DNA from: Alphaproteobacteria bacterium bin52
GTDB taxonomy: Bacteria > Pseudomonadota > Alphaproteobacteria > Thalassobaculales > Thalassobaculaceae
DNA: 54,792 bases
Assembly (NCBI GenBank): GCA_002238645.1
Contig: MPMT01000026.1
Span: 1 to 54,792 of the forward strand
Reading direction: 5' to 3'
Shown: positions 45,709 through 54,792 of the stretch, piece by piece
Layout of the letters: every line of letters starts with the position of its first letter
Numbering within the stretch: position 1 is the stretch's first letter
Made by a program: the position numbers and the translations under genes
Notes under the pieces: generated by a model
The model's input: only the letters and a program-made list of their open reading frames with translations
Told to the model about the DNA's origin: nothing
Databases searched by the model: none

Positions 45709-45906
45709 TCATTCCTCGATCCGCACCAGATGCTTCACCTTGTTGATCATCCCGCGCACCGACGGCGTGTCCTCGAGCGTCCGGGTCCGGTGCAGCTTGT
45801 TCAGCCCCAGCCCGATCAGTGTTTCGCGCTGGCCGGGCTTGCGTCCGATTGCGCTGCGCACCTGTGTTACCGTGACCGTCGCGCGGGCATCATCCTGGCG
45901 TGCCAT
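45709..45906 (-). CDS. rpmD: 50S ribosomal protein L30
   Basis: The 65-residue protein carries [20 protein letters not shown], typical L30, followed by [23 protein letters not shown] 45906 ([11 protein letters not shown]) is used; an upstream ATG is in frame six codons earlier and is less likely. Confidence 0.93.
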   Translation of the reverse strand: MARQDDARATVTVTQVRSAIGRKPGQRETLIGLGLNKLHRTRTLEDTPSVRGMINKVKHLVRIEE

Positions 45907-45920
45907 CACCGTCACCTCCA

Positions 45921-46496
45921 TCACTGCGCGGCGCCGCCCGCCGCGCTGTCATCCTGGCCGGGCGAGCGTCCGAAGATTTCCGCCACCTTCTTGCCGCGCT
46001 TGGCGGCAATGGCCCGGGGGGCGCGTATCCGTCCGAGCGCGTCGAAGGTCGCCTTGATCACGTTGTGCGGGTTGGACGACCCGGTCGACTTCGCCACCAC
46101 GTCCTGGACGCCAAGGGCCTCGAAGATCGCCCGCATCGGGCCGCCGGCGATGATCCCGGTTCCCGCCGGCGCGGCGCGGAGCACCACGTGACCGGCACCG
46201 AAGTCACCCTTGACGTCGTGGTGCAGGGTTCGCGCCTCGCGCAGGGGGATCCTGACCATGCCGCGCTTGGCCTGTTCGGTCGCCTTGCGGATCGCCTCGG
46301 GAACCTCGCGGGCCTTGCCGGAACCGTGCCCGACCCGGCCGCGGCCGTCACCGATCACCACCAGCGCAGCGAACCCGAACCGCCGTCCTCCCTTGACGAC
46401 CTTGGCCACCCGGTTGATCCCGACCAGTTTCTCGATCAGATCGGACTCCTCGCGCGACTCCCGGCCACCGCGATCCTGTCTTACGCCTCGTGCCAT
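45921..46496 (-). CDS. rpsE: 30S ribosomal protein S5
   Basis: The 191-residue protein has the S5 fold: [20 protein letters not shown] near residue 24, [20 protein letters not shown] near 48 and [18 protein letters not shown] in the C-terminal domain. It acts in decoding fidelity. It sits between rplR and rpmD as in other spc operons. Confidence 0.97.
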   Translation of the reverse strand: MARGVRQDRGGRESREESDLIEKLVGINRVAKVVKGGRRFGFAALVVIGDGRGRVGHGSGKAREVPEAIRKATEQAKRGMVRIPLREARTLHHDVKGDFGAGHVVLRAAPAGTGIIAGGPMRAIFEALGVQDVVAKSTGSSNPHNVIKATFDALGRIRAPRAIAAKRGKKVAEIFGRSPGQDDSAAGGAAQ

Positions 46497-46516
46497 TTCG
46501 GCCCCTTCCTGGCTTG

Positions 46517-46879
46517 CTAGAACTTCAGTCCGATCTCGCGCGCCGCGTCTGCCAGCGCCTTGACCCGGCCGTGGAAGCGGTAGCCGCCCCGGTCGAAAAC
46601 CACCTCACTCACCCCCTTCTCCAGCGCGCGCTCGGCGACCAGCCGGCCCACGGCCGCGGCAGCCTGCCTGTCGGCGCCGGTCCGCAGCGTGCCGCGAAGC
46701 GGGACTTCCAGCGTCGAGGCGGCAGCAAGTGTCTCGCCGCGGCTGTCATCGATCAGCTGGGCGTGGATATTCTTCGACGACCGGAACACCGACAGTCTCG
46801 GCTTGCCCGGGGCCCGGCGGCGCAATGCGGACCGGGTCCGGCGCGCACGACGCGCAAACAGCTCTTTCGCGTTCAGCAT
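46517..46879 (-). CDS. rplR: 50S ribosomal protein L18
   Basis: The 120-residue 5S-rRNA-binding protein has [18 protein letters not shown] near residue 30 and [20 protein letters not shown] near 96. ATG 46879 ([14 protein letters not shown]) is chosen from a longer open frame by family match. Confidence 0.96.
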   Translation of the reverse strand: MLNAKELFARRARRTRSALRRRAPGKPRLSVFRSSKNIHAQLIDDSRGETLAAASTLEVPLRGTLRTGADRQAAAAVGRLVAERALEKGVSEVVFDRGGYRFHGRVKALADAAREIGLKF

Positions 46880-46883
46880 GATC

Positions 46884-47417
46884 CTATTTCTTCTTGCCTT
46901 CCTTGCGCCGGACGATCTCGCCCTCGTAGCGGATGCCCTTGCCCTTGAACGGTTCCGGCGGCCGATAGCCGCGGATCTCGGCCGCCACCTGCCCCACCTG
47001 CTGCTTGTCGATGCCCTCAACGGCAATCGCGGTGGGCCTGCTGCAGCTCATGCGGATGCCGTCGGGGATCGGATAGCGGATCGGGTGGCTGTAGCCCAAT
47101 GCGAGCACCAGGTCGGTATTCTCGACCGCAGCCCGGTAGCCGACCCCGGTGATCTCGAGATTGACGGTGAACCCTTCACTGACGCCCCGTACCATGTTGT
47201 TGATGTTTGCCCGGGTGGTGCCCCACATCGCCCGCGCCCGCTTGCTTTCGCCGCGCGGTGCAACGGTGATGCCGCCGGTCCCGGCCGCGACCTCGACGTC
47301 GTCGGTGATCAGCATGGCGAGTTCGCCCAGTGCCCCGCGCGCGCGGACCATGCCGGCCGCGACCTCGACACTGACACCTTCCGGCACGGCAACCGGGTTC
47401 TTGCCTACGCGTGACAT
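46884..47417 (-). CDS. rplF: 50S ribosomal protein L6
   Basis: The 177-residue protein starts [15 protein letters not shown] and contains [20 protein letters not shown] near residue 82 and [17 protein letters not shown] near the C-terminus, the L6 hallmark. rplR follows four bases after its stop. Confidence 0.97.
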   Translation of the reverse strand: MSRVGKNPVAVPEGVSVEVAAGMVRARGALGELAMLITDDVEVAAGTGGITVAPRGESKRARAMWGTTRANINNMVRGVSEGFTVNLEITGVGYRAAVENTDLVLALGYSHPIRYPIPDGIRMSCSRPTAIAVEGIDKQQVGQVAAEIRGYRPPEPFKGKGIRYEGEIVRRKEGKKK

Positions 47418-47431
47418 CGCGCACTCCCGCT

Positions 47432-47836
47432 CTAGAACACGTGGCAGAGGACTTCGCCGCCGACATTGGCGACGCGTGCCTCGAGGTCGGACATCACGCC
47501 TCGCGGCGTCGACAGGATCGCGATCCCCAGCCCGTTGTGCACCCGTGGCAACTCCGAGATCCGGGTATAGACCCGGCGGCCCGGCTTGGATACGCGCTTG
47601 ATCTCCCGGATGACCGGCTCGCCCTCATAGTACTTGAGCTCGATCGAAAGGTCGCGGGCGTTGCGCGCGCGCGATGACTCCATCTCGGTGTAGCCGCGGA
47701 TGTAGCCCTCGCGTTTGAGCACGTCCAGCACGTTGCCGCGCAGCCGCGAAGCGGGACTGAGCACCACCCTCTTGTGGGCATGCTGGCCGTTGCGGATCCG
47801 GGTGAGCATATCGCCCAGAGGATCGCTCATGGTCAT
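47432..47836 (-). CDS. rpsH: 30S ribosomal protein S8
   Basis: The 134-residue protein begins [20 protein letters not shown] and ends with [20 protein letters not shown], standard S8. In other bacteria S8 represses the spc operon by binding its mRNA; I did not find the site here. The ATG at 47836 has GGAGG upstream. Confidence 0.96.
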   Translation of the reverse strand: MTMSDPLGDMLTRIRNGQHAHKRVVLSPASRLRGNVLDVLKREGYIRGYTEMESSRARNARDLSIELKYYEGEPVIREIKRVSKPGRRVYTRISELPRVHNGLGIAILSTPRGVMSDLEARVANVGGEVLCHVF

Positions 47837-47849
47837 GGTCGTGCCTCCA

Positions 47850-48155
47850 TTACCAGCTGGACTTCACCAGTCCCGGCACCTGGCCTGCGGACCCGAGTTC
47901 GCGCAAAGCGATCCGCGACAGCTTGAACTTGCGGTAGAACCCTCTGGGGCGACCGGAGATCTCGCACCGGTTGCGCAACCGCGTGGCCGCACCGTTGCGC
48001 GGCATCGCACCGAGCTGCAGGGTGGCCTGGAACCGGTCCTCGATCGACAGGCTGCGGTCCCGGGCAATCGCCTTGAGCCGGGCCCGTTTTGCCGCGTGCC
48101 GCGCCACCAGGCGGGCACGTTTCCGGTTCCTCTCGACCGCACTCTTCTTCGCCAT
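47850..48155 (-). CDS. rpsN: 30S ribosomal protein S14
   Basis: The 101-residue protein is the long, zinc-free form of S14: [20 protein letters not shown] at the start and [20 protein letters not shown] near residue 63, with no CxxC pairs. 13 bases ahead of rpsH. Confidence 0.97.
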   Translation of the reverse strand: MAKKSAVERNRKRARLVARHAAKRARLKAIARDRSLSIEDRFQATLQLGAMPRNGAATRLRNRCEISGRPRGFYRKFKLSRIALRELGSAGQVPGLVKSSW

Positions 48156-48174
48156 TGTGCTCTCCCTGCCCCGT

Positions 48175-48714
48175 TCAGCCGCTGAACGGGAAATTGAACC
48201 GGCGCAGCAGTTCCCGCGCCTCGTCGTCTGTCTTCGCCGTCGTGCAAATGATGATGTCCATTCCGCGAACCTGATCGACCCGGTCGTAGTCGATCTCGGG
48301 AAAGACGATCTGCTCCCTCAACCCCATCGCGTAGTTTCCGCGTCCGTCGAAGCTGCGTGGATTCAGACCGCGAAAGTCGCGCACCCTTGGCAGTGCGATG
48401 GTGATCAGCCGGTCGACGAACTCGTACATGCGCTCGCGCCGCAATGTCACCTTGCAGCCGACCGGCATGCCGGCCCGCAGCTTGAACCCGGCCACCGAAC
48501 GCCTCGCCTTGTTGATGACCGGGCGCTGGCCGCTGATCAGTGCGAGTTCCTCCGCCGCCAGGGTCATCTGCTTGGAGTCCTGCACAGCGCCGCCCACGCC
48601 CATGTTGATCACCACCTTGTCGAGGCGGGGCACCTGCAGGATGTTGTCGTAGGTCTCGCCCGCCAGCAGCGCCGGGCGTATCGACTGTTCGTATTCTTCA
48701 CGCAATCGCGCCAT
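48175..48714 (-). CDS. rplE: 50S ribosomal protein L5
   Basis: The 179-residue protein has [18 protein letters not shown] near residue 28 and the [21 protein letters not shown] segment, both typical of L5, which contacts 5S rRNA and P-site tRNA. The ATG at 48714 follows AAGGA at good distance and is preferred to the ATG at 48729. Confidence 0.96.
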   Translation of the reverse strand: MARLREEYEQSIRPALLAGETYDNILQVPRLDKVVINMGVGGAVQDSKQMTLAAEELALISGQRPVINKARRSVAGFKLRAGMPVGCKVTLRRERMYEFVDRLITIALPRVRDFRGLNPRSFDGRGNYAMGLREQIVFPEIDYDRVDQVRGMDIIICTTAKTDDEARELLRRFNFPFSG

Positions 48715-48734
48715 CGATCCGTCCTTCACCGCGC

Positions 48735-49058
48735 TCAGCTGTCGATCACTTCGCCGGAGCGTTTCGAGAACCGCACCTTGCGACCGTCCTCGAGGAACCG
48801 GTAGCCGATCCGGGTCGGCAGGCTCGAACCGGGATCGACATGGGCGACGTTCGAGATGTGGATCGCCGCCTCGCGGCTGATGATCCCGCCGGTTGCATCC
48901 CGGGACGCCTTGGTATGCCTCTTGATCATGTTCACGCCGCGGACGACCACGCGGTCCCGATCGCGCAGGACCCGGAGCACCTCACCCCGCTTGCCCCGGT
49001 CCTTGCCCGTGGTCACGATCACCTCGTCACCGCGGCGTATCCTGAACTTGCGCGCCAT
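48735..49058 (-). CDS. rplX: 50S ribosomal protein L24
   Basis: The 107-residue protein has the KOW-type start [20 protein letters not shown] and [19 protein letters not shown], standard L24. Its start codon overlaps the rplN stop by one base. Confidence 0.96.
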   Translation of the reverse strand: MARKFRIRRGDEVIVTTGKDRGKRGEVLRVLRDRDRVVVRGVNMIKRHTKASRDATGGIISREAAIHISNVAHVDPGSSLPTRIGYRFLEDGRKVRFSKRSGEVIDS

Positions 49059-49426
49059 TACAGCACCTCCGGCGCCAGCGAAATAATCTTCATGAAGTTG
49101 CGCGATCTCAGTTCGCGCGTGACCGGGCCGAAGATCCGGGTGCCGATCGGCTCGTTCTGCCGGTTGATCAGCACTGCCGCATTGCGGTCGAACCGGATCG
49201 CGGATCCGTCGTTGCGCCTGATCTCCTTGGCGGTGCGCACGATGACCGCGCGCAGCACCTCGCCCTTCTTGACCCGGCCGCGCGGGATCGCCTCCTTGAC
49301 CGAGACGACGATGACATCACCGACCCCCGCGACCTTGCGCTTTGAGCCACCGAGCACCTTGATGCACTGCACCCGGCGGGCTCCCGAATTGTCGGCGACG
49401 TCCAGGTTGGACTGCATCTGAATCAT
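49058..49426 (-). CDS. rplN: 50S ribosomal protein L14
   Basis: The 122-residue protein begins [20 protein letters not shown], then has [20 protein letters not shown] and ends with ITSLAPEVL-like IISLAPEVL: full-length L14. Confidence 0.97.
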   Translation of the reverse strand: MIQMQSNLDVADNSGARRVQCIKVLGGSKRKVAGVGDVIVVSVKEAIPRGRVKKGEVLRAVIVRTAKEIRRNDGSAIRFDRNAAVLINRQNEPIGTRIFGPVTRELRSRNFMKIISLAPEVL

Positions 49427-49447
49427 GGTGGCACTCCAGTCGGGTCG

Positions 49448-49687
49448 CTACGCCGGGTCCTGGCGCAGCACTTCCCAGCACTTGCGCTTCGAAATCGGTG
49501 CACATTCACGGATGCGCACGATGTCGCCGGTCCGGCAGCTGTTGGTCTCGTCATGAGCGGCGAACCGCTTCGATTTCGAGACGATCTTCCTGTAGACCGG
49601 GTGCACGATGCGCCGCTCGACCCGGACGATCACGGTCTTGTCGCCCTTGTCGCTCACCACCGTGCCCTGCATGACTCGTCTCGGCAT
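49448..49687 (-). CDS. rpsQ: 30S ribosomal protein S17
   Basis: The 79-residue protein starts [20 protein letters not shown] and contains [20 protein letters not shown], the S17 pattern. It lies 42 bases after rpmC. Confidence 0.96.
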   Translation of the reverse strand: MPRRVMQGTVVSDKGDKTVIVRVERRIVHPVYRKIVSKSKRFAAHDETNSCRTGDIVRIRECAPISKRKCWEVLRQDPA

Positions 49688-49729
49688 GTGCCAAAACTCC
49701 CCAGAACCTCGCCGTAAGGCGTTGCGCCG

Positions 49730-49936
49730 CTACACCCCGGCGCGGGTCTTTTCCGCCAGAATGAACTTGGTTCTGGCAATATCCCTGCGGACGTCACGCA
49801 TCCGCGTCGTGTTGTCGAGCTGGCCCCCGGCCTGCTGGAAACGGAGATTGAAGCTCTCCTTGCGCAGATCCAGCAGGTGCTGCGTCAGTTCGTCGACGCT
49901 CCTGGTGCGCAACTCCGTTGCACGCTTGCCGGCCAT
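49730..49936 (-). CDS. rpmC: 50S ribosomal protein L29
   Basis: The 68-residue two-helix protein has the core [20 protein letters not shown], then [13 protein letters not shown]. Located between rplP and rpsQ as expected for L29 at the tunnel exit. Confidence 0.95.
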   Translation of the reverse strand: MAGKRATELRTRSVDELTQHLLDLRKESFNLRFQQAGGQLDNTTRMRDVRRDIARTKFILAEKTRAGV

Positions 49937-49951
49937 CGCCCTGCCCTCCGC

Positions 49952-50371
49952 CTACGCGTTGTCGCCGAGACGCGCGACGAACCGCGTCTGCACCGGAAGC
50001 TTGGCAGCCGCCAGGGTGAACGCCTCCTGCGCGAGCGGACGCGGAACCCCGTCGAGTTCGAATATGATGCGGCCCGGCTTGACCCGGCACACCCAGAACT
50101 CCGGTGATCCCTTGCCCTTTCCCATGCGGACTTCGGCCGGCTTGCTCGAGACCGGCACGTCGGGGAAGATCCTGATCCACACCCGGCCGGCGCGGCGGAT
50201 GTGACGGGTAATGGCGCGCCGCGCCGCCTCGATCTGCCGTGCGGTGACCCGGGCCGGGGTCGTTGCCTTGAGACCGTAGGCTCCGAAATTCAGGCGGGTT
50301 CCGCCCTTGGCATTGCCGTGGATCCGCCCCTTGTGGGCCTTGCGGAACTTGGTGCGTTTGGGACTGAGCAT
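49952..50371 (-). CDS. rplP: 50S ribosomal protein L16
   Basis: The 139-residue protein begins [20 protein letters not shown] and contains the [19 protein letters not shown] segment with the conserved Arg next to the modification site. Standard length. Confidence 0.97.
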   Translation of the reverse strand: MLSPKRTKFRKAHKGRIHGNAKGGTRLNFGAYGLKATTPARVTARQIEAARRAITRHIRRAGRVWIRIFPDVPVSSKPAEVRMGKGKGSPEFWVCRVKPGRIIFELDGVPRPLAQEAFTLAAAKLPVQTRFVARLGDNA

Positions 50372-50398
50372 GGTTTCCTGTTCCGTGTGCTGTCGCGG

Positions 50399-51082
50399 TC
50401 AGCGTGTCGATCCGGGCTGCTGTTCCGCCATCCGCTTGTCCTGGGCCATCGGGTCATGCGCCATGATCTCGCCCTTGAACACCCAGACCTTGACGCCGCA
50501 GGTCCCGTAGGTCGTCCGCGCCGTCGCCTCGCCGTAGTCGATGTCCGCACGCAGCGTGTGCAGCGGTACCCGGCCTTCCCGGTACCATTCCATGCGGGCG
50601 ATCTCCGCACCGCCAAGCCTGCCACCACAGTTGATCCGGATGCCCTCGGCACCGAGGCGGATGGCGGACTGCACCGCGCGTTTCATCGCACGGCGGAACG
50701 CCACCCGGCGCTGGAGCTGCTGGGCGATGTTCTCGGCGACCAGCTCGGCGTCGATCTCCGGTTTGCGGATCTCGACAACATTGAGGTTCACATCGGTTCC
50801 GGTGCTGGCCGCAAGGTCACGGCGCAGCCGCTCGATGTCCTGGCCCTTCTTGCCGATGACCACCCCGGGGCGGGCGGTATAGATCGTCACCCGCGCCCGC
50901 TTGGCGGGGCGTTCGATCACGATCCGGCTCACCCTGGCCTGGGACAGGCGCTCGCGCAGGTAGCTGCGAAGGCGCAGATCCTGGTGCAGCAGATCGGCGT
51001 AGCCGCGCGATGCGAACCACCTGGAATCCCAGGTCCGGTTGATGCCGAGGCGTAGTCCGATCGGATTGACCTTCTGGCCCAT
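50399..51082 (-). CDS. rpsC: 30S ribosomal protein S3
   Basis: The 227-residue protein begins [20 protein letters not shown] and carries the KH-domain segment [19 protein letters not shown] near residue 73 and the [14 protein letters not shown] end of the core. The ATG at 51082 overlaps the rplV stop by one base. Confidence 0.97.
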   Translation of the reverse strand: MGQKVNPIGLRLGINRTWDSRWFASRGYADLLHQDLRLRSYLRERLSQARVSRIVIERPAKRARVTIYTARPGVVIGKKGQDIERLRRDLAASTGTDVNLNVVEIRKPEIDAELVAENIAQQLQRRVAFRRAMKRAVQSAIRLGAEGIRINCGGRLGGAEIARMEWYREGRVPLHTLRADIDYGEATARTTYGTCGVKVWVFKGEIMAHDPMAQDKRMAEQQPGSTR

Positions 51083-51462
51083 CACTCAGTCTCCTCGCGC
51101 TCTCCCACCACGATGGTAAGGTGCGAAAATGGTTTGCGGATCCGGCCGGCACGGCCGCGGGCGCGCGGCCTGATGCGGCGCATCACCAGCCCCTTGCCGA
51201 CGGTTGCCTCCTTCACGTACAGCCGGTCAACATCGAGTTCGTGGTTGTTCTCGGCGTTGGCGACGGCGGAGTTCACCACCTTCAGCACCGTTCCGGCGAT
51301 GCGCCGACGCGAGAAATTCAGGGCGGTGATTGCCTGTTCGGCCGACTTGCCGCGGATCATCTCCGCAACGAGGTTCAGCTTCTGCGGGCTCACCCGGATG
51401 TTTCGCAGCACCGCCATGGCCTCGGTCTCGTCGAGCCGGCGGTCAGCTGACAGTTTTCCCAT
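51082..51462 (-). CDS. rplV: 50S ribosomal protein L22
   Basis: The 126-residue protein has [19 protein letters not shown] near residue 32 and [20 protein letters not shown] in the extended loop that lines the exit tunnel. Spacing and order fit the S10 operon. Confidence 0.97.
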   Translation of the reverse strand: MGKLSADRRLDETEAMAVLRNIRVSPQKLNLVAEMIRGKSAEQAITALNFSRRRIAGTVLKVVNSAVANAENNHELDVDRLYVKEATVGKGLVMRRIRPRARGRAGRIRKPFSHLTIVVGEREETE

Positions 51463-51480
51463 CCCCGTTCTTCCTTCCTG

Positions 51481-51756
51481 CTAGCGCCGTGCCCTCTTGT
51501 CGGCCGCGTGGCCGTAGAAGGTCCGGGTCGGGGCGAACTCGCCGAACTTGTGTCCAACCATGTGCTCCGTCACGAGGACCGGCACGAACCTGTGCCCGTT
51601 GTGGACGCCGAATGTCAGGCCAACGAACTGCGGCATGATGGTTGAGCGCCGCGACCAGGTGCGGATCACCGTGTTGCGCCCGGATTCCACAGCCACATCG
51701 GCCTTCTTCAGCAGGTAGCCGTCGACATAGGGCCCTTTCCACACAGATCGTGCCAC
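51481..51756 (-). CDS. rpsS: 30S ribosomal protein S19 (GTG start)
   Basis: The 91-residue protein reads [20 protein letters not shown] from GTG 51756, the conserved S19 start, and contains [16 protein letters not shown] and [17 protein letters not shown] longer in-frame extension exists upstream but lies inside rplB sequence and is not credible. Confidence 0.95.
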   Translation of the reverse strand: MARSVWKGPYVDGYLLKKADVAVESGRNTVIRTWSRRSTIMPQFVGLTFGVHNGHRFVPVLVTEHMVGHKFGEFAPTRTFYGHAADKRARR

Positions 51757-51767
51757 TGGCTCTCTCC

Positions 51768-52592
51768 CTATTTCCGGCGCCGGCGCACGATCAGCCGGTC
51801 GGTCTTCTTGTTGTTGCGCGTGCGCTTGCCCTTTGTGGGAACACCCCAGGGCGTCACCGGGTGCCGGCCGCCAGAGGTGCGTCCCTCGCCACCGCCATGC
51901 GGGTGGTCGACCGGGTTCATCACCACGCCGCGAACCACCGGCCGGCGCCCGAGCCAGCGCTTGCGGCCGGCCTTTCCGAGCTTGATGTTCTGCTGGTCGG
52001 GGTTGGAGACGGCGCCGATCGTCGCCATGCACTCGGCCCGCACCATCCTGACTTCGCCGGACGTCAGCCGCAGCAGCGCGTAACCGGCATCGCGGCCGAC
52101 CAGCTGCACGTAGGTTCCGGCCGCGCGCGCCATCTGACCGCCCTTGCCGGCCTTCAGCTCGACGTTGTGGATGATGGTGCCAACCGGGATGCTGCGCAGC
52201 GGCATGGCGTTGCCCGGCCTAATGTCGGCCCGTTCACCCGAGATCACCCGGTCTCCGGGGGCAAGGCGTTGCGGGGCGAGGATGTAGGACTGTTCGCCGT
52301 CGTCGTAGGTGATGAGCGCGATGAAGGCGGTCCGGTTGGGATCGTACTCGAGACGTTCGACCGAGGCCTCCACATCGAACTTCCGCCGCTTGAAATCGAC
52401 GATGCGGTAGCGGCGCTTATGACCTCCCCCGCGGTGCCACATGGTGATGCGGCCGGTGTTGTTGCGCCCGCCGCTCGACGTGAGCCCCCGGGTGAGCTTC
52501 TTGACCGGCTTGCCCTTCCACAGTCCCGAGCGGTCGACGGTGACCAGCTGGCGTTGCGAGGGCGTGGTCGGGTTGTAGTGCTTGAGAGCCAT
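51768..52592 (-). CDS. rplB: 50S ribosomal protein L2
   Basis: The 274-residue protein has [20 protein letters not shown] at the start, [20 protein letters not shown] near residue 155, and the terminal [20 protein letters not shown]. This last segment contains the conserved His near the peptidyl-transferase centre. Confidence 0.97.
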   Translation of the reverse strand: MALKHYNPTTPSQRQLVTVDRSGLWKGKPVKKLTRGLTSSGGRNNTGRITMWHRGGGHKRRYRIVDFKRRKFDVEASVERLEYDPNRTAFIALITYDDGEQSYILAPQRLAPGDRVISGERADIRPGNAMPLRSIPVGTIIHNVELKAGKGGQMARAAGTYVQLVGRDAGYALLRLTSGEVRMVRAECMATIGAVSNPDQQNIKLGKAGRKRWLGRRPVVRGVVMNPVDHPHGGGEGRTSGGRHPVTPWGVPTKGKRTRNNKKTDRLIVRRRRK

Positions 52593-52595
52593 CGG

Positions 52596-52931
52596 TCAGA
52601 TCCCGCCCAGAATGTCGACACCCTCGCCGGCGCCGTCCTCGAAGGTAACGATTGCCTTCTTGAAATCGGGTCGGCGGCCCGGCCGGCCCCGGAACCGCTT
52701 GACCTTGCCCTTCTGGCGCAGCGTGTTGACCGCCTTGACCTTGCGGCCGAACAACTGCTCGACCGCCACCTTGATCTCGGGCTTGGTCGCGAGCAGGTCG
52801 ACAACGAAGGTGACCTGGCCGTGTTCGGAGCCCGATGTCGACTTCTCGGTCACCAGCGGTCGCCGGATGATCTCGTAGACCCGTTCCGGGTTCATACGGA
52901 CCTCGCGGGCGTTGTACGGACGCATGCTCAT
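52596..52931 (-). CDS. rplW: 50S ribosomal protein L23
   Basis: The 111-residue form uses ATG 52931, whose ATGA overlaps the rplD stop and which has GGAGG ten bases upstream. A shorter form from ATG 52895 (MNPERVYEIIRRPLVTEKS, 99 residues) is also possible, as most L23 proteins are nearer that length. RRPLVTEKS and VEQLFGRKVKAVNTL are the L23 core; it docks SRP and trigger factor at the exit. Confidence 0.93.
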   Translation of the reverse strand: MSMRPYNAREVRMNPERVYEIIRRPLVTEKSTSGSEHGQVTFVVDLLATKPEIKVAVEQLFGRKVKAVNTLRQKGKVKRFRGRPGRRPDFKKAIVTFEDGAGEGVDILGGI

Positions 52932-53557
52932 TTGAGTCGGGCCTCCAGGTGCTCGACGGCGTCGGCGGTCAGGACCAGCACGTCGCAACGCAGGATGTCG
53001 TAGACGTTGGCACCCTGCTGCGGCAGGACGTCGACCCTGGGGATGTTGCGTGCCGCCCGGCACAGTCCCTGATCCGGTTCGGGCCCGGCGATGAACAGCA
53101 CCGAGGTCCAGCCCCAGGATGCAAGCCGGTCGACGAGTTCCCGGGTCCGGCCGCTCGAGGTCGCGGCGTCGACCACCACCAGCTTGCCGTCGCGCAGCTT
53201 GTCGGACAGCGCACAGCGCAATCCGAGACGGCGGACCTTCTTCGGCAGGGAATGGGCATGACTGCGCGGGACCGGACCATGGGCCGCGGCGCCGCCGCGG
53301 AACTGCGCCGAGCGCAGCGAGCCCTGCCGGGCCCGACCGGTACCCTTCTGGCGCCACGGCTTGGCGGTGGTGCCGCGGATGTCGCTGACCCGCCGGGTGC
53401 TGTGGGTGCCGGCACGCCGCCGCGCCAGCTGCCAGTTCACCACCCTGGCGAGGATGTCGCGGCGCGGCTCGATACAGAAGACGGTATCGTCGAGTTCGAT
53501 CTCGCCGACCTCCTCGCCTTCGGCACCCGCCTCCAGCGTCCTGAGCGGTTGCTTCAT
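52928..53557 (-). CDS. rplD: 50S ribosomal protein L4
   Basis: The 209-residue protein has the tunnel loop RGTTAKPWRQKGTGRARQGS near residue 60, followed by HGPVPRSHAHSLPKKVRRL. In other bacteria L4 also represses the S10 operon at its leader, though no such leader was identified here. ATG 53557 (MKQPLRTLEAG) is chosen over the upstream open frame. Confidence 0.96.
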   Translation of the reverse strand: MKQPLRTLEAGAEGEEVGEIELDDTVFCIEPRRDILARVVNWQLARRRAGTHSTRRVSDIRGTTAKPWRQKGTGRARQGSLRSAQFRGGAAAHGPVPRSHAHSLPKKVRRLGLRCALSDKLRDGKLVVVDAATSSGRTRELVDRLASWGWTSVLFIAGPEPDQGLCRAARNIPRVDVLPQQGANVYDILRCDVLVLTADAVEHLEARLK

Positions 53558-53561
53558 GACC

Positions 53562-54275
53562 TCAGTCCTCCGGCTGCTCGTCGGCCGGAGCCGCATGCGC
53601 CGGCCGACGCGACGATCCGGGCCACGGAACGTCCTCCGGGCGCGGCGCCTTTGCGGCGTCGCGCACCAGTACCCATCCGCCGCGGGCGCCGGGCACCCCG
53701 CCGCGCACCAGGATCACGCCACGGTCCGGGTCGGTGGAGACCACCTGCAGGTTCTGGGTGGTCACCCGGGCATCGCCCATGTGCCCGGCCATCTTCTTGC
53801 CCTTGAAGACCTTGCCCGGCTCCTGGCTGTGGCCAGTCGACCCGTGGGAGCGGTGCGAGACCGACACACCGTGCGAGGCGCGCAGTCCGGCGAAGTTGTG
53901 CCGCTTCATCGCGCCGGCGAACCCCTTGCCGATCGAGGTACCGACCACGTCAACCTTCTGGCCGGCAACGAAGTGATCGGCCAGGAGTTCGGATCCGACC
54001 TCGATCAGCGCATCGGGTGAGACCCGGAATTCCGCCAGTTTGCGTTTCGGCTCGACCTCGGCCCGGGCGAAATGTCCGCGCATCGGCCTGGTCACCCGCT
54101 TCACCTTCGCGGCGCCGCTGCCGAGCTGCAGGGCGGTGTAGCCGTCCCGCTCCTCGGTACGCTGTGCCACCACCTGGCAGCCGTCGAGCAGCAGAACGGT
54201 GACCGGCACGTGCTCACCCTCCTCGGTGAACACCCGGGTCATCCCCATCTTGCGGGCAATCAGACCGCAGCGCAT
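53562..54275 (-). CDS. rplC: 50S ribosomal protein L3 with C-terminal extension
   Basis: The 237-residue protein starts [20 protein letters not shown] and has the central [20 protein letters not shown] loop and [20 protein letters not shown]. After the core ends near residue 208 (VLVRDAAK), a 25-residue extension rich in Pro, Ala and Glu follows ([19 protein letters not shown] and on). Such tails vary among alphaproteobacteria. Confidence 0.96.
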   Translation of the reverse strand: MRCGLIARKMGMTRVFTEEGEHVPVTVLLLDGCQVVAQRTEERDGYTALQLGSGAAKVKRVTRPMRGHFARAEVEPKRKLAEFRVSPDALIEVGSELLADHFVAGQKVDVVGTSIGKGFAGAMKRHNFAGLRASHGVSVSHRSHGSTGHSQEPGKVFKGKKMAGHMGDARVTTQNLQVVSTDPDRGVILVRGGVPGARGGWVLVRDAAKAPRPEDVPWPGSSRRPAHAAPADEQPED

Positions 54276-54291
54276 GGCACCGTCTCCCGGC

Positions 54292-54600
54292 TCAGAGCTT
54301 GATCTCGACGTCGACCCCGGCCGCCAGGTCGAGCTTCATCAGCGCGTCGACGGTCTGGGGAGTGGGATCAACGATGTCGAGCAGCCGCTTGTGGGTCCGG
54401 ATCTCGAACTGTTCCCGGCTCTTCTTGTCGATGTGCGGCGATCGCAGCACCGTGAACTTCTCGATGCGGTTCGGCAGCGGGATCGGTCCCCTCACCCGGG
54501 CGCCGGTGCGCTTGGCGGTGTTCACGATCTCGCCGGTCGACTGGTCAAGAACCCGGTGGTCAAACGCCTTCAGGCGAATTCTGATGTTTTGGCTGTCCAT
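54292..54600 (-). CDS. rpsJ: 30S ribosomal protein S10
   Basis: The 102-residue protein begins [20 protein letters not shown] and contains [20 protein letters not shown] and the [20 protein letters not shown] loop. It heads the S10 cluster. In other bacteria it also serves in antitermination as NusE. The leader from tuf is only 68 bases, so expression probably continues from tuf. Confidence 0.97.
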   Translation of the reverse strand: MDSQNIRIRLKAFDHRVLDQSTGEIVNTAKRTGARVRGPIPLPNRIEKFTVLRSPHIDKKSREQFEIRTHKRLLDIVDPTPQTVDALMKLDLAAGVDVEIKL

Positions 54601-54631
54601 CTCTCGCTATCCGCTCTGCCTGAAACCGTCA

Positions 54632-54657
54632 GGGCCCCGCCATTTCTGACGGGGCCC
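54632..54657 (-). terminator. GC-rich hairpin between tuf and rpsJ
   Basis: GGGCCCCG (54632-54639) and CGGGGCCC (54650-54657) form a perfect 8-bp stem with a 10-base loop in the 68-base tuf-rpsJ gap. There is no T-tract on the minus strand, so it may be an attenuator, a processing site or a partial terminator. Confidence 0.35.
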
Positions 54658-54668
54658 GGTCCTGACTG

Positions 54669-54792
54669 CTACTCGATGATCTTGGAGACGACGCCGGCTC
54701 CGACGGTGCGTCCGCCCTCGCGAATGGCGAACCGCAGTCCCTCGTCCATTGCGATCGGCGCGATCAGCTGCACCTCCATCGACACGTTGTCG
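54669..54792 (-). CDS. tuf: Elongation factor Tu, C-terminal end (partial)
   Basis: The window ends inside this gene. Visible are the last 40 codons: [20 protein letters not shown] and [20 protein letters not shown], the invariant EF-Tu end with the domain III surface that binds aminoacyl-tRNA. The stop is at 54669. Position ahead of rpsJ is the str-S10 junction of proteobacteria. Confidence 0.95.
   Translation of the reverse strand, partial: DNVSMEVQLIAPIAMDEGLRFAIREGGRTVGAGVVSKIIE

Overview
The window is GC-rich chromosomal DNA from an alphaproteobacterium, probably Rhodospirillales-like. The evidence is gene order and protein type rather than any database search. The alpha operon runs S13-S11-RpoA-L17 with no S4 inside it. 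The spc operon ends with secY-adk. An ATP12-type F1-ATPase assembly chaperone and an ispH/thrB/rnhA neighbourhood are present, and glycine decarboxylase is a single 960-residue chain under a tandem glycine riboswitch.

Layout. (1) 1-2.6 kb is mobile DNA: the 3' end of an IS630-type transposase, an intact IS1634-type transposase, and a decayed IS630-type transposase on the other strand. A matching inverted IS630 end sits on each side of the IS1634 gene. (2) 2.8-8 kb holds single metabolic genes: a non-pyrrolysine MttB-family methyltransferase, an exported protein of unknown function, an iron-type alcohol dehydrogenase-family protein and a luciferase-like flavin monooxygenase. (3) 8-12.7 kb is gcvT-gcvH-gcvP on the minus strand behind a tandem glycine riboswitch. 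(4) 12.7-21 kb has a YbaK-type deacylase, an alpha/beta hydrolase, an SDR-HyuA-HyuB operon, a divergent acyl-CoA carboxyltransferase and a lipoprotein. (5) 21.2-31.3 kb: ispH and thrB are followed by about 7.8 kb of accessory DNA before rnhA. This insert holds remnants of a serine recombinase, an IS110 transposase and an AraC/GyrI-type regulator. It also carries five intact genes: a MetX-like hydrolase, a glutamine-synthetase-like ligase, an Lrp/AsnC regulator, a Rieske oxygenase and a dimethylarginine dimethylaminohydrolase (DDAH). (6) 31.4-54.8 kb is one uninterrupted minus-strand run. Transcription enters from tuf and passes through the S10, spc and alpha ribosomal clusters, then continues with very short gaps or 1-4 base overlaps into htrA, rarA, an RNase-H-fold protein, crcB, rluC, atp12 and pccB, and finally a small exported protein, a hydrolase and a universal stress protein.

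How the genes may work together. Several non-ribosomal genes fit catabolism of methylated nitrogen compounds: the MttB-type methyltransferase, the HyuA/HyuB hydantoinase-like pair, the glycine cleavage system, and above all the accessory cluster. In that cluster DDAH would release methylamine or dimethylamine from methylated arginine, and a GS-family ligase could gamma-glutamylate an amine. A Rieske oxygenase could demethylate a methylated substrate, and an Lrp-type regulator sits in the middle. This combination is the most interesting candidate for an undescribed pathway here, but its substrate is inferred, not shown.

No tRNA, rRNA or CRISPR array was recognised. The long plus-strand open frames opposite the minus-strand genes are shadows caused by high GC content.
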